NCBI GenBank assembly: GCA_008973525.1 | Contig: WACJ01000125.1 | Location: 1,364,001-1,428,000, forward strand | DNA length: 64,000 nucleotides | Origin: Stenopsyche tienmushanensis | Taxonomy: Eukaryota; Arthropoda; Insecta; Trichoptera; Stenopsychidae | Reading direction: 5' to 3' | Shown: piece after piece, positions 12,218 through 24,555 of the stretch | How the letters are laid out: each line of letters opens with the position of its first letter | Numbering within the stretch: the stretch's first letter is position 1 | Made by a program: the position numbers and the translations under genes | Notes under the pieces: generated by a model | What the model saw: the letters and a program-made list of their open reading frames with translations, nothing else | Told to the model about the DNA's origin: nothing | Databases searched by the model: none

Positions 12218-13084
12218 TATGCATTTAAAACATAAGGCCTTTAAAGCAAATTGGTTTTCAGTTTAATTGATTGCCTTCTTTGTGACTTGAGAGACTTTTT
12301 TTAGGTTTTACTTTTAAGAATTTCCACCGAAACACAAATGACAAATGACGCATATGTGTACAAAAATACAAATAGTTGATGATCAAAGGAAAACCTAACA
12401 GAATAATTTGAAAATTAAGAGATGTATACGCTTAAAGATCTATAGACCGTGCAATGATGGATCGATTGCTTTTATTCATAAAAGTGTCTTGAAATAAGTT
12501 AAACGTAATGTTCAATAGTTGTAATATTATAATGTGTACTTGACTATTAAATATTTTTTGCCCAAATATAATGGTTTTTCGACAAATTATAATATATATA
12601 TAATACATTTCACCCTCGTTTGTTCGCAGAATTGTGAATGTATTCGTCGCACAATCCAGCATGAAATGAAGATTCATAAGACATTCAAAGAATTGCGGGA
12701 ATGCAACAATATCTGGGGTGGCAGCCTGTAATCTGAAAGGCGACCCACTCCAAAGTCCTGTATACATCTTCACACAATGGACGAAGAAAGCCTCCTGGGA
12801 GGGTGTATGACGCCGCGCGCGAAAAATGCAATAACGCAAACAAACCAGGGTTCACAAAAGAACCCCATGCTTGCAGTCGGCGACTTGAAAGAATCGTCAA
12901 TACAATGGATATTCGCGGCCTCTATGAGGCATAGGCTCCAGTCGTTGACCCACCCTTACTCGGTGGCTTACCACCCACAATAGAAAATATATTTTTTTAT
13001 CAAAATCATTAACAAATTTATTTCATAAAGGGTTGTCATCGGAAAGATTTGTAATTTAACTCCTTTTTTATCATTAATAATATT
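12218..13084. other. non-coding stretch with a local G+C rise
   Basis: The segment from about 12700 to 12980 is clearly richer in G+C than its surroundings and is open on both strands for 65-135 codons. No reading frame shows a known motif. Possibly an unrecognised old repeat. Confidence 0.35.
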
Positions 13085-13290
13085 TTGAAAGTATTATAAG
13101 AATTATAACGTTAATCGGAAAGAGAGGGAGAATCATTTCTACTCTCTCCGTCTCCATTGCATGCGCCGCACAGCGTCTACTAAGTATTTTCGTAACATAA
13201 AGTAACCACTAGACAACTTGCCTATTTTATTATATATTACACAAATATAGCTTTATTTTTAACTAATGGAAAAAAGGAATGCAATAAAAT
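13085..13290 (-). repeat. repeat family Y, copy 1
   Basis: The minus strand shares with 56880-57050 the blocks GTGTAATATATAATAAAATA, TAGTAGACGC.GTGCGGCGCAT and GGAGAGAGTAGAAA.GATTCT. It also shares ACTTTRTRKTACG-type sequence with the fragment at 54417-54510. No coding sequence. Boundaries are where similarity fades. Confidence 0.7.
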
Positions 13291-14999
13291 CATTATTTCC
13301 CAGGAGCAAGAAGTCCGCGAGAGATTCGCATTTTCATATGTATATTGGCAGTTCAGATATAATGGGATTTCTCTGTTTCCTTTAAAAGGCATCAAGTTGA
13401 TATGGGTTTAAATGGAATATTTTTAAAACATAAGCATGAGTGATGATACGTTTTCAACCACATGGATTTGGCTGAGTTTTCATGTGTCCTTATACTGCAG
13501 TATAATCGAGTGCAACCATTGTTGTCGAAGTATCTGCCAACTTGATGCACTCTTATTGAATGAGCACAAATATGAGGAACAAACGATAACAGGGTCCTTG
13601 GGCACAAAATTGAAAAGAAATCTTTCGGCTTATATGGTAGATCCGCAGAAAATTTTGCCAGGAAGGCTTTGAGATGCGCGACGTTATTCCAATATGAGAA
13701 TATGATGGTGTCGATACTTTAAATGTGTCTTATTGAATAAAAAAAATGTAATTCTAAAACTAAGAAGGCTATGTTTTTTACTCTAATATATTATTAAATA
13801 TATGAGATTTTCTATATAAACCATATTCACCTTGATAGTTTTTACGTATAAGATTTCTCCTACACAATTCCAAGCTTTCAGATTTCAAGAAGCTTATTAG
13901 AATCGTATGTTATTGGATGATTGGAAACGTTTCATATTTCTATTCATAAATTTAAGCTCATATCTTAAATGGCTCTGACTGGTACATATAATACTTTGAA
14001 ATAATGCCATCAAGACGAATTTATTTTATTCAAAAGATCATTTATAAAGCCCAGTATGTCTTCCATTCAATTTATGGCCCAAATAAAAGTAAGCCACATT
14101 AAACTAGACGCTGACAATAATCCATTTTTTGCTTGCGTAATTTCCAGCTGTATCGATTTCAAAATAGCATCCCAAACCACACAAATTACCCCAATGTATC
14201 GTAATCGAATCAAGTCTCGATTGACCCTGATATCGTGAAAACGTAATTCGATAAGGCCCACAGCCTTTTCAATTTGGTGAAAATTATCTTCAAAGATGGT
14301 TGACAATTTCATATCTCGGTTCTGGCAAGTCATACAAAATAATGTCCCAGACAACCTTCACGATCTTTGTGCATGAATTATCAAACCGATCCGCCACGGG
14401 GAGCGTTATTTCGAACGTTTCGTATATAGAAATGGAGGACAAAACTCATCGACAGCCCGAGTTATTGAAACCTGAACCTATCTCAAGTGGATAGCGTAAA
14501 AATAAATTCGGTGACATTCGGATAGTAAATACAATTTACCTTTTGTACGTTTGGGCGTTGATATAAATGAAAAACCTGTCACTGTATATCCCTTTCTCAA
14601 CTACCTGAATATACTTGCTTCAGGGATATTCGAACTTGCTGGAAAAATTTCATAAAGTGTCTCCAAAATATTGGTCATCAATGATCATATTAGTGAGATT
14701 AATTATTTATTAATAATCAATTAAATTTATTGGATGTCTCTTATGTACTCATTGAGACTACATAGATTTGAAAATATTTCATCAACTAAATAAACACTCT
14801 TATAATTTCATGATCGAATAATATATGTACTCAAATTATTATAGTCTAAGTTAAAGCTAATTTTTGACAACCAAATCTCTAGATACAATTTTTTTATTTG
14901 AGTGACTTGCGATTTATTTTCATATAAAAAGTCCGATTTTAAGTCCGTCTTTAAGCTGTTAGATAGGATGATCGCGTATTTGCGAACGAATTCCAGTGA
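13291..14999. other. non-coding stretch
   Basis: Several 60-95 codon frames on both strands, including a 95-residue minus frame at 14067-14354, were read without finding a motif. Nothing is supported. Confidence 0.4.
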
Positions 15000-15083
15000 T
15001 CTAGAGCTCAATGTACAAGAGTGTTCTTTCTGAATAGTGGAGGGGGATCCCAGACTCTGGGATAGTACTCTTTTAGGGGTTAA
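15000..15083 (-). mobile_element. repeat family X (piggyBac-like MITE), terminal fragment
   Basis: On the minus strand the sequence begins TTAACCCCTAAAAGAGTACT and continues through the palindrome TCCCAGAGTCTGGGA to CAGAAAGAACACTCTTGTAC. It matches the first about 80 bases of the X copies at 16753, 27672 and 57247, then diverges. It is a truncated left end. Confidence 0.7.
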
Positions 15084-16020
15084 AGTATAGATGTACAATA
15101 AACAAAAAGTATAACGTGTGTTTTTGTACTTCAGTGAAAACAATTTATGTTGAAAACTTCAACATTATAAAAAATCAGTAATTAGCATATGGAGTCTTGT
15201 AGCTATAAAATTACTTGATGAAATTTATTAGTCATAATTATTAAAATATCATCCATTATTCGTTTTTTCTAGAAGGTGTTTGATACATTATTGTATACTA
15301 CATCTGAAGGATGTTAAATTGAAAATGGTTGAACATTCCTATCGTAGTCATACGGAAAGTATTACTACGAATGGGAGAATATTGAAATAAAATCATAAAA
15401 ATATCAAACGGCATGACATAAAAGTGAGCAGGTTTGACGGCCCGCTTGTTCCCTAGCCCCTGCTTTAGTTTCTATTATGCAATGTTCAAAACAAAACGGG
15501 AACGAAAATGTACACCGAACACAATAGAAAAATCATCTATATTTAAGCCCCCTTAAAATCCAATATATATATTATTTAGTCATAGTAGGTTTATTGGGGA
15601 GCAGAAGAGATTTTCTTGTTATTTGATCATTTTGCGCTTGTTTATGCAATAATACGTTCGGTATATAGATTCATCAATTGGAGCAGAATCCCCCAAGAGA
15701 TCAGGCAGACAGACGCGCAATCTTAAGTATATATTGATCTATAAAATTTATTGGACAATTAATTATTAATAAAAAGGGAATACTTTCTACTCGCTGTGCA
15801 ACGTTGAGCGGGCCGGTATTGAGTTATGGTGATAGAAATAGAAAACAGTACTGTTACATTGTGAACCTTCCAAAAATGTACGATAAACTGTATATACAAG
15901 AAAAAAACATTGAAAATGTACTGCAAATCGATTTTGTTGCAATTAATTTTGAAGTTTTATAAACTATTTTTGATAATTACATATCTAAAGCATTTTGTAA
16001 TGTTATAAAATAAATTTATT
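15084..16020. other. non-coding stretch
   Basis: AT-rich sequence with no recognised element. Confidence 0.45.
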
Positions 16021-16120
16021 TCCTGTAGATAGTCCCGTGATTAAGCGCTTGGACTAGAAACTCAATCATGTTGGGTTCAAATTTACATGAGGTGGCGAAT
16101 ACATTTTTAAAAACATATAT
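16021..16120 (+). repeat. tRNA-derived SINE-like fragment
   Basis: GTGATTAAGCGCTTGGACTA at 16037-16056 resembles a pol III A box with the start of a tRNA anticodon arm. GGGTTCAAATTT at 16073-16084 fits a B box. The spacing of about 35 bases is right for a tRNA-related promoter. It cannot be a functional tRNA because the acceptor stem does not close. A similar motif order occurs on the minus strand at 1060-1165. Confidence 0.5.
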
Positions 16121-16294
16121 ATGACATGTCAAAATGGTTGGTAATGGCTCCATAAAAGTAGTTGCTAAACTCAAAAAAATATCACATATAATACATTTTT
16201 AGGTAAAATACATACACATATGCGCGAATAACTATGATTCTATAATAAAATAGTTCCTATTGTATATATTTTATATAATAAATAATTAATATAA

Positions 16295-16640
16295 CATCAT
16301 CATCATCATCATCATAGTGAAGCTATAAACAGTCCACTGCAAGACTCATCCAGCGGGCCACCTGGATGAGCATGTCGAAATGCGCGTTCGCGATCTCGAT
16401 AGGGAGTGTGGGAAACTTGTAAAGACTGAGTAGTTTTCATTTAGAGATAGTGAAAAATTACTCTAGACGACATTGTTGATTTTACTGGAAAGGATTTTCT
16501 TGAGTATAAAGAGTCCAGTCCCCCTTATCCTCGCGAAGGCGCCGTCGGGCTAAGGTGAAGTCCTACGTGACGTAAAATGTATATCGGATTCGCTCCTACA
16601 CAAAATGAAGACGTATTCCTCTCATGCTTTTTCTATTCTT
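16295..16640 (+). repeat. repeat family S, copy 1 (internally deleted)
   Basis: It begins with a (CAT)n microsatellite followed by ATAGTGAAGCTATAAACAGT and CCACTGC. It then shares with 62860-63120 the blocks CGATCTCGATAGGGAGTGTG, TTGTAAAGACTGAG, AGTCCAGTCCC and CGGATTCGCTCCTACAC. About 150 bases present in the other copies after CCACTGC are missing. The CATCATCAT plus ACAGTCCACTGC motif is common in insect LINE/SINE-related repeats; assignment to a class is inference. Confidence 0.75.
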
Positions 16641-16752
16641 AAGCTTTTCAGTCGCTGGGCCAATAGTGTGGAATGAAAGGTTTCACATAATGCAAATGCC
16701 CAGAAGGAGTAGGAACCTTCAAAAACTAAGTAGTCTTGAGTGGTTATGAATA

Positions 16753-17010
16753 TTAACCCCTAAAGGAGTACTATCCCAGGGCCTGGGACCCACCTATTTG
16801 GAAAGATACTCTTTTACATTGAGCTCGGTGACAGACAAAGACAGAGAGAGAACGTAGCGCAGTTCGGGAGACAGAGACGGAGAGCTTCCCCGCATACATC
16901 GCACGATAGTATAGATCGTAAGCCGAAATTTACCGACTAATAATGATTTCGATTTCATGTTTGTTATTTGTTTACGCAAAGAAATGATCGAATATTGTGT
17001 GCTATCGACA
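16753..17010 (+). mobile_element. repeat family X (piggyBac-like MITE), copy with left end
   Basis: Starts TTAACCCCTAAAGGAGTACT, then the palindrome TCCCAGGGCCTGGGA, a GACAGA-rich segment, GCGCAGTTCGGGAGACAGAG and TTATTTGTTTACGCAAA up to TGTGCTATCGACAGT. This follows the copies at 27161-27672 and 57247-57792. After about 17010 the similarity fades and no matching right end (AAAAGGTTAA) is found. It has no coding capacity. Confidence 0.8.
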
Positions 17011-19857
17011 GTATTTTTTATTTAATTGCTTCCTGTTATTTCCTGTAATAATCTGTGTATTTCCATATTACTTTCATTTTCTAGTCCAAAATACATACAG
17101 AATTTTGTTAGATCTGCTTCCCAAATTATGACTTACTTTTTTATTGGTTTCATTCAATTTAGACCTTATTTTGGGCCATATCCAAGAAAATTACTGTAAG
17201 TTTTGGCTTACCATTATTGTATTTTTGTGATGCTATCGATACCACTATAATTAATGATGTAATAGGCTTTTTTAAATTAAAATACTTCCTACAAATTGCG
17301 AAATGCTTCTTGGTTGAGTTACAATCAATTACATCTTTACATTTATTAAATTTGCTCGATTTCGTTATATTTTTAGTCGTACGTTGCACGATATTGTAGC
17401 TTAACAAGATCTCTGATAATAACCGATTGTGAATTCAATTTATATATCGTCTATTGACAAAATTCATATAAGATTTATAATGAATGCATTGTACATAAAT
17501 TTGAAAATATTTTCGTCTTTAATATTTAAAGCATTTTTGGTTCACCCCAAGGGGTTGTTTCGCCGAAGCAACTCGATCCGAGAAAAACTGATCCAGAATT
17601 CATCCATTTTGCATTGTAATGATCAATTGACACGTATTCTCGTAATACCAGAGAAATAAAGTTGTTACGGTCGCATGCACGAACTCATTCAACGGCATTA
17701 ATGATGCAAGCAAGTACATATGAATGCATCCCGACACGGTCTGTTAACATGGATATCCACTAAAGCCTTGCTGATAGGCATGTGATCGATATGCAGCCGA
17801 CCCATATCCACCCTTATACAGCAACAGATCCCAGCGCAATCCCTGCAAGGGAAAAGGTCATGGAAATCAGACAAACCTATCTTGATGTACTATTACCCGA
17901 CTTGCGACACGAAAATCAAATAATACGAAAAGCCATCAAATGAGCTTATTTTTAGATACGAACGTCATTCAAATGGGGTCGAACTAGATTTGAGCTCGTC
18001 CATGTCGTTGTAACTGGAAAGTTCTGTAGTCGAGTAGGGAAATGAAATTGTTAAGCCAAAATTGTATGCTTTCAGTCAGTCAAATCTAACTGAGAATTAA
18101 TACGCTAATGTTCCCTCTATATGTTTGAAATTTAAGCACAAATACCCCAACACAACTATTTTATCTATTAATAAAATAAAGCCATTTTACAAGAAAAAGT
18201 TCGGTATTTAGGATTAATTTGAGTCGAGATAATCAGCCAATTTTTTTGATAAAGTAAAATTTGTTTTAAATTTGAATATAACAAGACTGTAGAATCTATT
18301 ATAGCATACTAATACTTGGTATAGATGTGAGTTTCTTTAATATTTCTTCAATAGCATATCAAATATTAGTTTTAGCCACAGATGTCAATATTCTATCGTA
18401 AAATTATGAGCATCATGCTGTAAGATTATTTGGTCTTATTGGGCAAAATTTACAAAATCAATGTAAATTTAATAAAAAAATGTTTAAATAAAAAGGATAC
18501 TTTTGATCAACTGTGCGTGTAGGAAAAATGAGTGACATGCACTCTTCTTGAGTGCATGTCTTCATTGTCATCGCACGTGACGTTTTTAGTCGTAAAACCT
18601 ATTTAATTCCTATTCGAATTTACAAAAAAATAACAATGACAATTTTGTCACATATCACCCAACTATCAATATGTTGTATCTGCACAGTCGAGTGCGCTGG
18701 GGGAGTTTGTGTGTGTTTTGTAGATTTTGCAAGTTGGCTGTGTCGAGTAGGCTATATGAGTATTCGTTCAAAATACATGACGAATCAAGATCTGAGCAAA
18801 TACAGCAACTCGCCAGCAATATGGAGCCTCTACTATGTACGTTTACGGCTGGAACAGTTGTGAATTTATTGCATTGCACAATATTGCATCAGTTAGCAAG
18901 CTACTGAATATCAGTCCGGAAAACTACCCCTCTGTGCAGATCATGTCTAATACATTTGCTCCGGCATATACAGACGCATGTTTATGAAATCTTACATACC
19001 TTCAGCTCAAATCCTTGAATGACTATGAAATTGCGGAATAGCAAAAGCACATACGTGTTTCTAAATATTTTATTTGAGCTCAGCATTATAATAAATCCTT
19101 CCGGAGTGCCTTCACAGGCTAAAGACGCTGCATCCTCTATCGTTCAATTCAAACGATAACATTTATATCATAAAATTTAGCATAAAATAATATTTTTTCA
19201 AAAGTTTTCTTATGGACATGAACATACTCAAATTTTAATATAAAAATGGGTACAGAGTTTAATACATTCTCATCGAGCTACACATATGTGCTTATTTCGA
19301 TGTAATTTAATCAGAAAAAATACTTTCACTGCTTACATGCAAAAGAAGATATTAAAGGGGGTGCAAATTTATTTATCGCCAACAACAATGGCGCTAAAAT
19401 TAATTTTTCGCCATAATTGTCTTAAATAATTGGCTCCGATTCTAGCGAAAAACCATTCGAGTGCAATAGACGTGTTTTTAAAAAAATTCAATTACGAAGT
19501 TTTAATTGCTTCCATGAACACAGACGTCCTTTCTAGAGAAAAAAATTGTATTTTTGTTGATGTTACTTAACGCGATTTATTGCAGTCAAGCGGATAAGAT
19601 ATAATTCACTGGAGCGGATTTAAGTTCGTGAAGCTTGTCTTCGAAAATCATCAAAAATATTTTACATATAAATTATCAAACTCCAAATTTTATTTAAAAA
19701 AGTTTTCAATTATGAATAAAATTCTTGTTATACGACAAACAGCGCCTGATCCAAAGTAAAATATCCATTTTAATAAATTGCCTGATTAGCATTGTTCATA
19801 TGAACAAAGAATAAATATTTTCTACAATTATTAATATCAGATATCAGGGTAGACCGT
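17011..19857. other. non-coding stretch
   Basis: Contains a perfect 11-bp hairpin at 18534-18560. Frames at 17159-17407, 17429-17659 and 18552-18907 show no motif. The 17740-17940 part is richer in G+C but unrecognised. Confidence 0.4.
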
Positions 19858-19868
19858 AGGTTCCCAAA

Positions 19869-21391
19869 GTCCAGGCCTCAGGTTGTAGACACGGCGAAAC
19901 AGGTGTGGTGTGGCAATGAAAAAGCTAGTAGATACATGATAATTATTACGCTAGAAGTCAATAATGCCTTCAACTCGGCGAGATGGCACCTGATCCTCAG
20001 GGCCTTGAAGAAAATTGACACCCCACCATATTTCATCAGAAGGGTAGAGAGCTACCTACACGGGAGAACTCTTACCTACGAAGACGCCGACGGGGAAAGT
20101 AAGAAGAGAAAAACCAGTGACGGCAGGCATTCCACAAGGGTCAGTGCTTGGACCTGCCTTGTGAAACATAATGTACGACGAACTGCTGAGGACGCCATTA
20201 ATAGACGGAGCCAAAATGGTTGCATTCGCTGATGTCATTTCTATCCTATTCGCTGCCAAATCCACGGAGATCCTGCGTACGGCCTGCGAGGACAAGCTGA
20301 GGAAGACCAAGAAGTGGCTGACAGGAGCTGGCCTGGAGCTCGCTGTCAAAAAAACAGAGGCCCTCTTTTTCACAAGACACAGGAAAGTTGCGCCCCCACC
20401 CCTGAAGATCGGAGGTTGTGAAATTAAAAACTCAAGATCCATTTTGTATTTGGGGGTGGAGATTGATGACAAGCTCCGATTCGTCACCCATGCGGAGAAG
20501 GTGGCAGCGAAGGCGGCCAGCATCGCGGAGAATCTGGTCAGGTTGATGCCCAACATTGGTGGCCCAAAAACAAGCAGGAGGCGATTCTACAACGAGATAG
20601 TGCACTCGGTACTGTTGCGGATATGGGCTGAGGCCCTACAAATGTAAAGGGCCAGGCTTAACATGGCCAGAGTCCAGAGAAGGAGCGCAATCAGAGTGGC
20701 TGCTGCAAATCGCACAGTGTCGGAAGACGTCGTCCTGTCACTGACTACCATACCATCAATCGACCTGCTCGCCTACGGACAGGCAATACAGAAAGGTGAA
20801 TACAGGAAAAACGCTAAGCAAAGGACCATGGTGGCGTGGTAGTTCCGATGGGACAACTCCGCTAAAGGTCGGTGGATGTACGAGTTAATACCGAACCTGA
20901 AAGCCTGGGTAGACAAACGGCTGTTTTGGTAGCAACCTACACAAAGAAGGCAAAGAGACAGGACCGGACTACCACTGCGAAGCAAAGTACGACGATGCTG
21001 TACTCACGACATTTGTCTGCTCAGCATGGAGCACCGAAAGGGACATCCTACGGAAGGAGCTGGGAATCAACTCGCTCTCCCCTAGCAACATGGTACCTTC
21101 AATGTTAACTGATGCTAAGGCATGAAATGCGTGGTGCAAATACACAATGTGTGCTATGCGACTGAAAGAAGATGTTGAACATACTAGACGTCGAACAACA
21201 GCAGAAGATTGACATTCGGAAAGAGACAAATGGAGAGCCTGTGAGGGACACATCGCTGTCACTCTTGTGCAATACTTAATAAATAGCCGGGTGGTAGCCA
21301 AATAGGAGGGGGGTTTAGTGGGTAAAACCCCACACTACCACCAGAATGGTGATGTTTTTTGAAGATTCCCCCCTTCGCAAAAAAAAAAAAA
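19869..21391 (+). mobile_element. 5'-truncated R1-clade LINE insertion
   Basis: The element ends in a 14-base poly(A) run (21378-21391) and is bounded by an exact 11-bp repeat, AGGTTCCCAAA, at 19858-19868 and 21392-21402. This is the target-site duplication of target-primed integration. It contains only the 3' half of the second reading frame, from the first reverse transcriptase aspartate motif to a C-terminal Cys/His segment, plus a short 3' tail. R1 itself sits in 28S rDNA; there is no rDNA around this copy, so it is either a relative with other target preference or an off-target insertion. Confidence 0.9.
19877..21300 (+). pseudogene. R1-clade reverse transcriptase, broken
   Basis: The frame from 19877 reads QVVDTAK then ITLEVNNAFNSARW, the R1-type form of the first catalytic motif. 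A one-base shift near 20110 leads to AGIPQGSVLGPAL, where the expected Trp codon is TGA. The frame resumes at MYDELLR, but the catalytic FADD box reads AFADVISILF, so the second aspartate is lost. Then come WLTGAGLELAVKKTEA, YLGVEIDDKL and LVRLMPNIGGP, all typical of R1. Further on, KGRWMYELIPNL and a C..C-type segment ending DVEHT (about 21120-21180) mark the C-terminal region. A stop at 20645 and further shifts break the end. The combination of TLEVNNAFN, GLELAVKKTEA and LMPNIGGP makes the clade assignment firm. Confidence 0.88.
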
Positions 21392-21402
21392 AGGTTCCCA
21401 AA

Positions 21403-23374
21403 ATTATTCCTACAGACCCCAGGAGTCCTTGTGATCGCTAAAAGGGTCTATGTCAAATTAAAATTAATTCAGGAGTGTATAGGCAACGTCAGAGAATCCA
21501 CATGTTAATAAAATCGGAAATTGAAAAAAAATGCATTTCTAAATGGAAGTAAAAATTATGTTTCCCTGTAATACAAAAAAATAATAACGTCAGCAAAAAA
21601 TACTTTTACTTGGAATGTTTTTAGAATGAAGAGGCTTCATAAACTTGATGATGAAGTGTTGATGTCATGAATAAAATCAGATACTTTTGAAACAATAGAG
21701 GAAGTGTCTATTAAGCTTAATTATCCATGATTATTAGTTTAAGAGAATATTTTTTGTATAAGTAAATAAAATAAAAAAGAAATTTGGATTTTTCATGAAT
21801 TGTAGCTAACCGCATAAGGACAACTCTGAGAAAATAGCAAATTTTATATTTTTCAGTATGAAACTGACCCATTTTTATAATTGACATTGATAAATAATTA
21901 TAAGCTATTAAAATAATGTTTTTTTATAAGTCAACCACTTATATATAATCTGTATACTGTCAAAAATTAGAGCAAAGGAAACAAATTCTAAGAACGCTTC
22001 ACTAAGTTAACCCTGGGCATCAATCTAAAAAATAAGGCAACATGGTAAAAAGCAGCAATAAATAATGGAGGAAATTATTATTTTAATCAAATATAAGGTT
22101 CACTTCTTTTGAAAAAAATATTTTGCCAACGATTTAATAAAATAATTACTTTTCGGTCCCCTTAATACATTAAAATACATCTTAAATATTTACACACGCT
22201 TTTAAAATCGAAATCCACGTAATAAGAAAATATTTACAAGAGCAAAGCCTTGAAGTACCGTCGGTATAAAGGGAAGGAGCGTTAATTTCAGTGCAGGTTT
22301 ATAGGGCATGTATACAATCGGATGTAAAACCCGAATACGAAATGCTCGCAAGCAAAATATGGCATGATGATACGCATGTAAAATATTTATCTGGGTGGGT
22401 ATGCAGCCTAACATATGCTGCCTTTCTATATCCAGCTCACTTACACTAGCCGAGATCATATCCTGACTCCTGAAAAATTAACTCATTTATTATTTAGTTG
22501 CCAGGAGTAGAAACACAAGTAACCGTGTTTTATAGCCAGGTACACCTACAAGTGCACTGCTTCTTCCCAAACGGTTACAAACACAATTTTCACATTATCC
22601 GGCAGCGACTTTGAGTTTATTTTTGAAATTCCGAAATAATCGCATCGATCAATTATTTTCGCACCGCGAATAAACGTGCTGTATTTTTGGATGGTGGTGT
22701 ATTCGTATTGTGTAGGGTGCCCCTTGTTACGCAAACAGAACGGAACACGCTAAATGATGAAAATATACATTGAATTCTCGTTTGAATAAAATACGAATGC
22801 CATTGTAAACATTTTTAGCCCATTCTATGCCACCATTTGTACCTAGAATAATTGTGATTTTACTCTGGTGCAACGAGTATTATAATAACAATATTCAGAC
22901 TTACATAGAACAGCAACCACATATTAAAAAGATCTAATAACAACTCAGTTTATCAGCAAATATTTTATACCAAAATCTACAAAATTGCATTGCAAAAGCT
23001 TAGACATTAATCCCCAATAATTTCTAATTAAATCGTTCTAGACTAAACATTAGGGGGTGAAAGTATTTCCCATGCATATTTATTTTTATCCAAATGCCCC
23101 ATTTCTGAAGATTGCAATCCATAGGAAATCCTCAAGGATTTTCATTGTGGTGGTTTTGCCTTCCTCATATGGTATTACTAACATAATTTTAATGGGATGA
23201 AAGATTTATGGATGTTGGAAACTAAGAACGACTAACGAAGTTATCATTATTTCATCTCTAAATTAATCCTGGTGATTTTAGGATAACATAAATATATACA
23301 GGACATTTATATATAGTCTAAGTTGATTATGGTCCATTTTTATAAGCAACTTACACAAAAAAATGCGCATGCAA
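21403..23374. other. non-coding stretch
   Basis: AT-rich. The minus frames at 22202-22459 and 22546-22734 show no motif. Nothing is recognised. Confidence 0.45.
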
Positions 23375-24555
23375 GTATGCAAAAATACCCATGCAGTAGA
23401 AATGAAATATCTTAGCTCTATGAAAAAAAATAATTTTATGCATTTATTCACATGCTTTTTTCAATTTGTTAACGAAAATTGTTACCAAAAAGATGGAGGT
23501 TTATATTGTGTAATATATAATAAAATAGACAAGCTACTGGTCTAGTATGCTACTGCTTTATGCTTTAAGTATAGAAACGCATAAACTCAATAGAGGTGGT
23601 GCGGTGCATGTGCATAGCGTATCTATGATACGAGGACATCCCGAAAGTAAGTGTACTAAATTTTTATATTTTTTCAGAAAATAGGATATAGTTGATACAA
23701 TTGTTAATTATTTTTCAACATAATTGCTAGACCGTTCAATGCATTTGGTGTGCCATGGCATAAGTTTCTTTATGCCTCCTTGAAGAACTCTCTCGTCAGC
23801 TCCTTTATCTCTTGCTCGTCAGTTGAAAATTTAATTTCACTCATGTGTTTTTTCAGGGAGAGGAAAAGATGATAATCTGAAGGTGGCAAGTCAGGGGAAT
23901 ACGGGGGGTTGTTCAAAATATCCCAGCCAAATGTCCAAGAGCACCTTGACGGTGAAGGCTGTGTGAGGACGGGCGTTGTCGTGTAACAATCACACTCTTC
24001 TCGTCAGTATACACCTACTTTTATTTGGATACTTCTTTTGAGTTTTTCTATGGTCTCACAATATCGTTGTGCATTGATGTTCTCTCCCTGAGGCAGAAAT
24101 TCGACCTAAAATGATGCCTTTTCGGTCCCAAATCACTAAGCCACCCACTTTTTATCTCCAGTACAAGAAACTCGCGGGCGCTATGACCCGCTCACACTTG
24201 GTGGAATTTCTCACCGACATCTTTCACGCAACTGAACATTACAACGTAAATTTACATACTACCACAGTTCTGCTATGTTTGCTTTGTCAGGAGATCCCTT
24301 TTTACAACTCAGTATGGCCAACCCTTAAAAAATAAAAAATCATAGTCCGTTATTGTCACAGTGCAATTACTTTCGGGATATGCGTCGTATATGCGACCAG
24401 AAGTGAAGAGACTACAAACGAGTTTCTCTCTCTCTTCAATCAAGCTGCTTGGAGTTTCATTTTTCGTGACGATTAAGCAAATTTGCTCTACCGCGCCTAT
24501 AAAGGTCTCAATTCAAAAAAATCAAAAGGGATTCAAAGGATCAAAACGTTTAAGA
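23375..24555 (+). repeat. repeat family Y, copy 2, split by a mariner
   Basis: The left part (23375-23630) aligns with 56800-56985 through TTTTTCAATTTGTTAACG and GTGTAATATATAATAAAATA. The right part (24388-24520) aligns with 56986-57115 through TTTCTCTCTCTCTTC, TTTTCGTGACG and GCCTATA.A.GGT. Removing 23631-24387 and one TA rejoins the two halves in register with the uninterrupted copy. Confidence 0.8.
23631..24387 (-). mobile_element. mariner family B, copy 1
   Basis: The left end reads CGAGGACATCCCGAAAGTAA and the right end is its imperfect inverse (CGACGCATATCCCGAAAGTA), each next to TA. The minus strand carries eroded mariner transposase: WDLKGIIL, then LLHDNARPHTAFTVKVLLD with the second catalytic aspartate, and near the 3' end GIKKL.PWHTKCIE and NYVEK. 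The middle and the first catalytic motif are gone, and stops interrupt the frame. The 57850-58461 element is a second, differently deleted copy. Confidence 0.85.

Noticed and set aside
12432..12839. 135-codon minus frame
   Set aside because: Its second half is low-complexity AT-derived sequence and its first half has no motif; the opposite strand is equally open.
20056..20556. A 166-codon minus-strand frame across the R1-like element
   Set aside because: It is the antisense shadow of the R1 reverse transcriptase, whose plus-strand motifs are clear.
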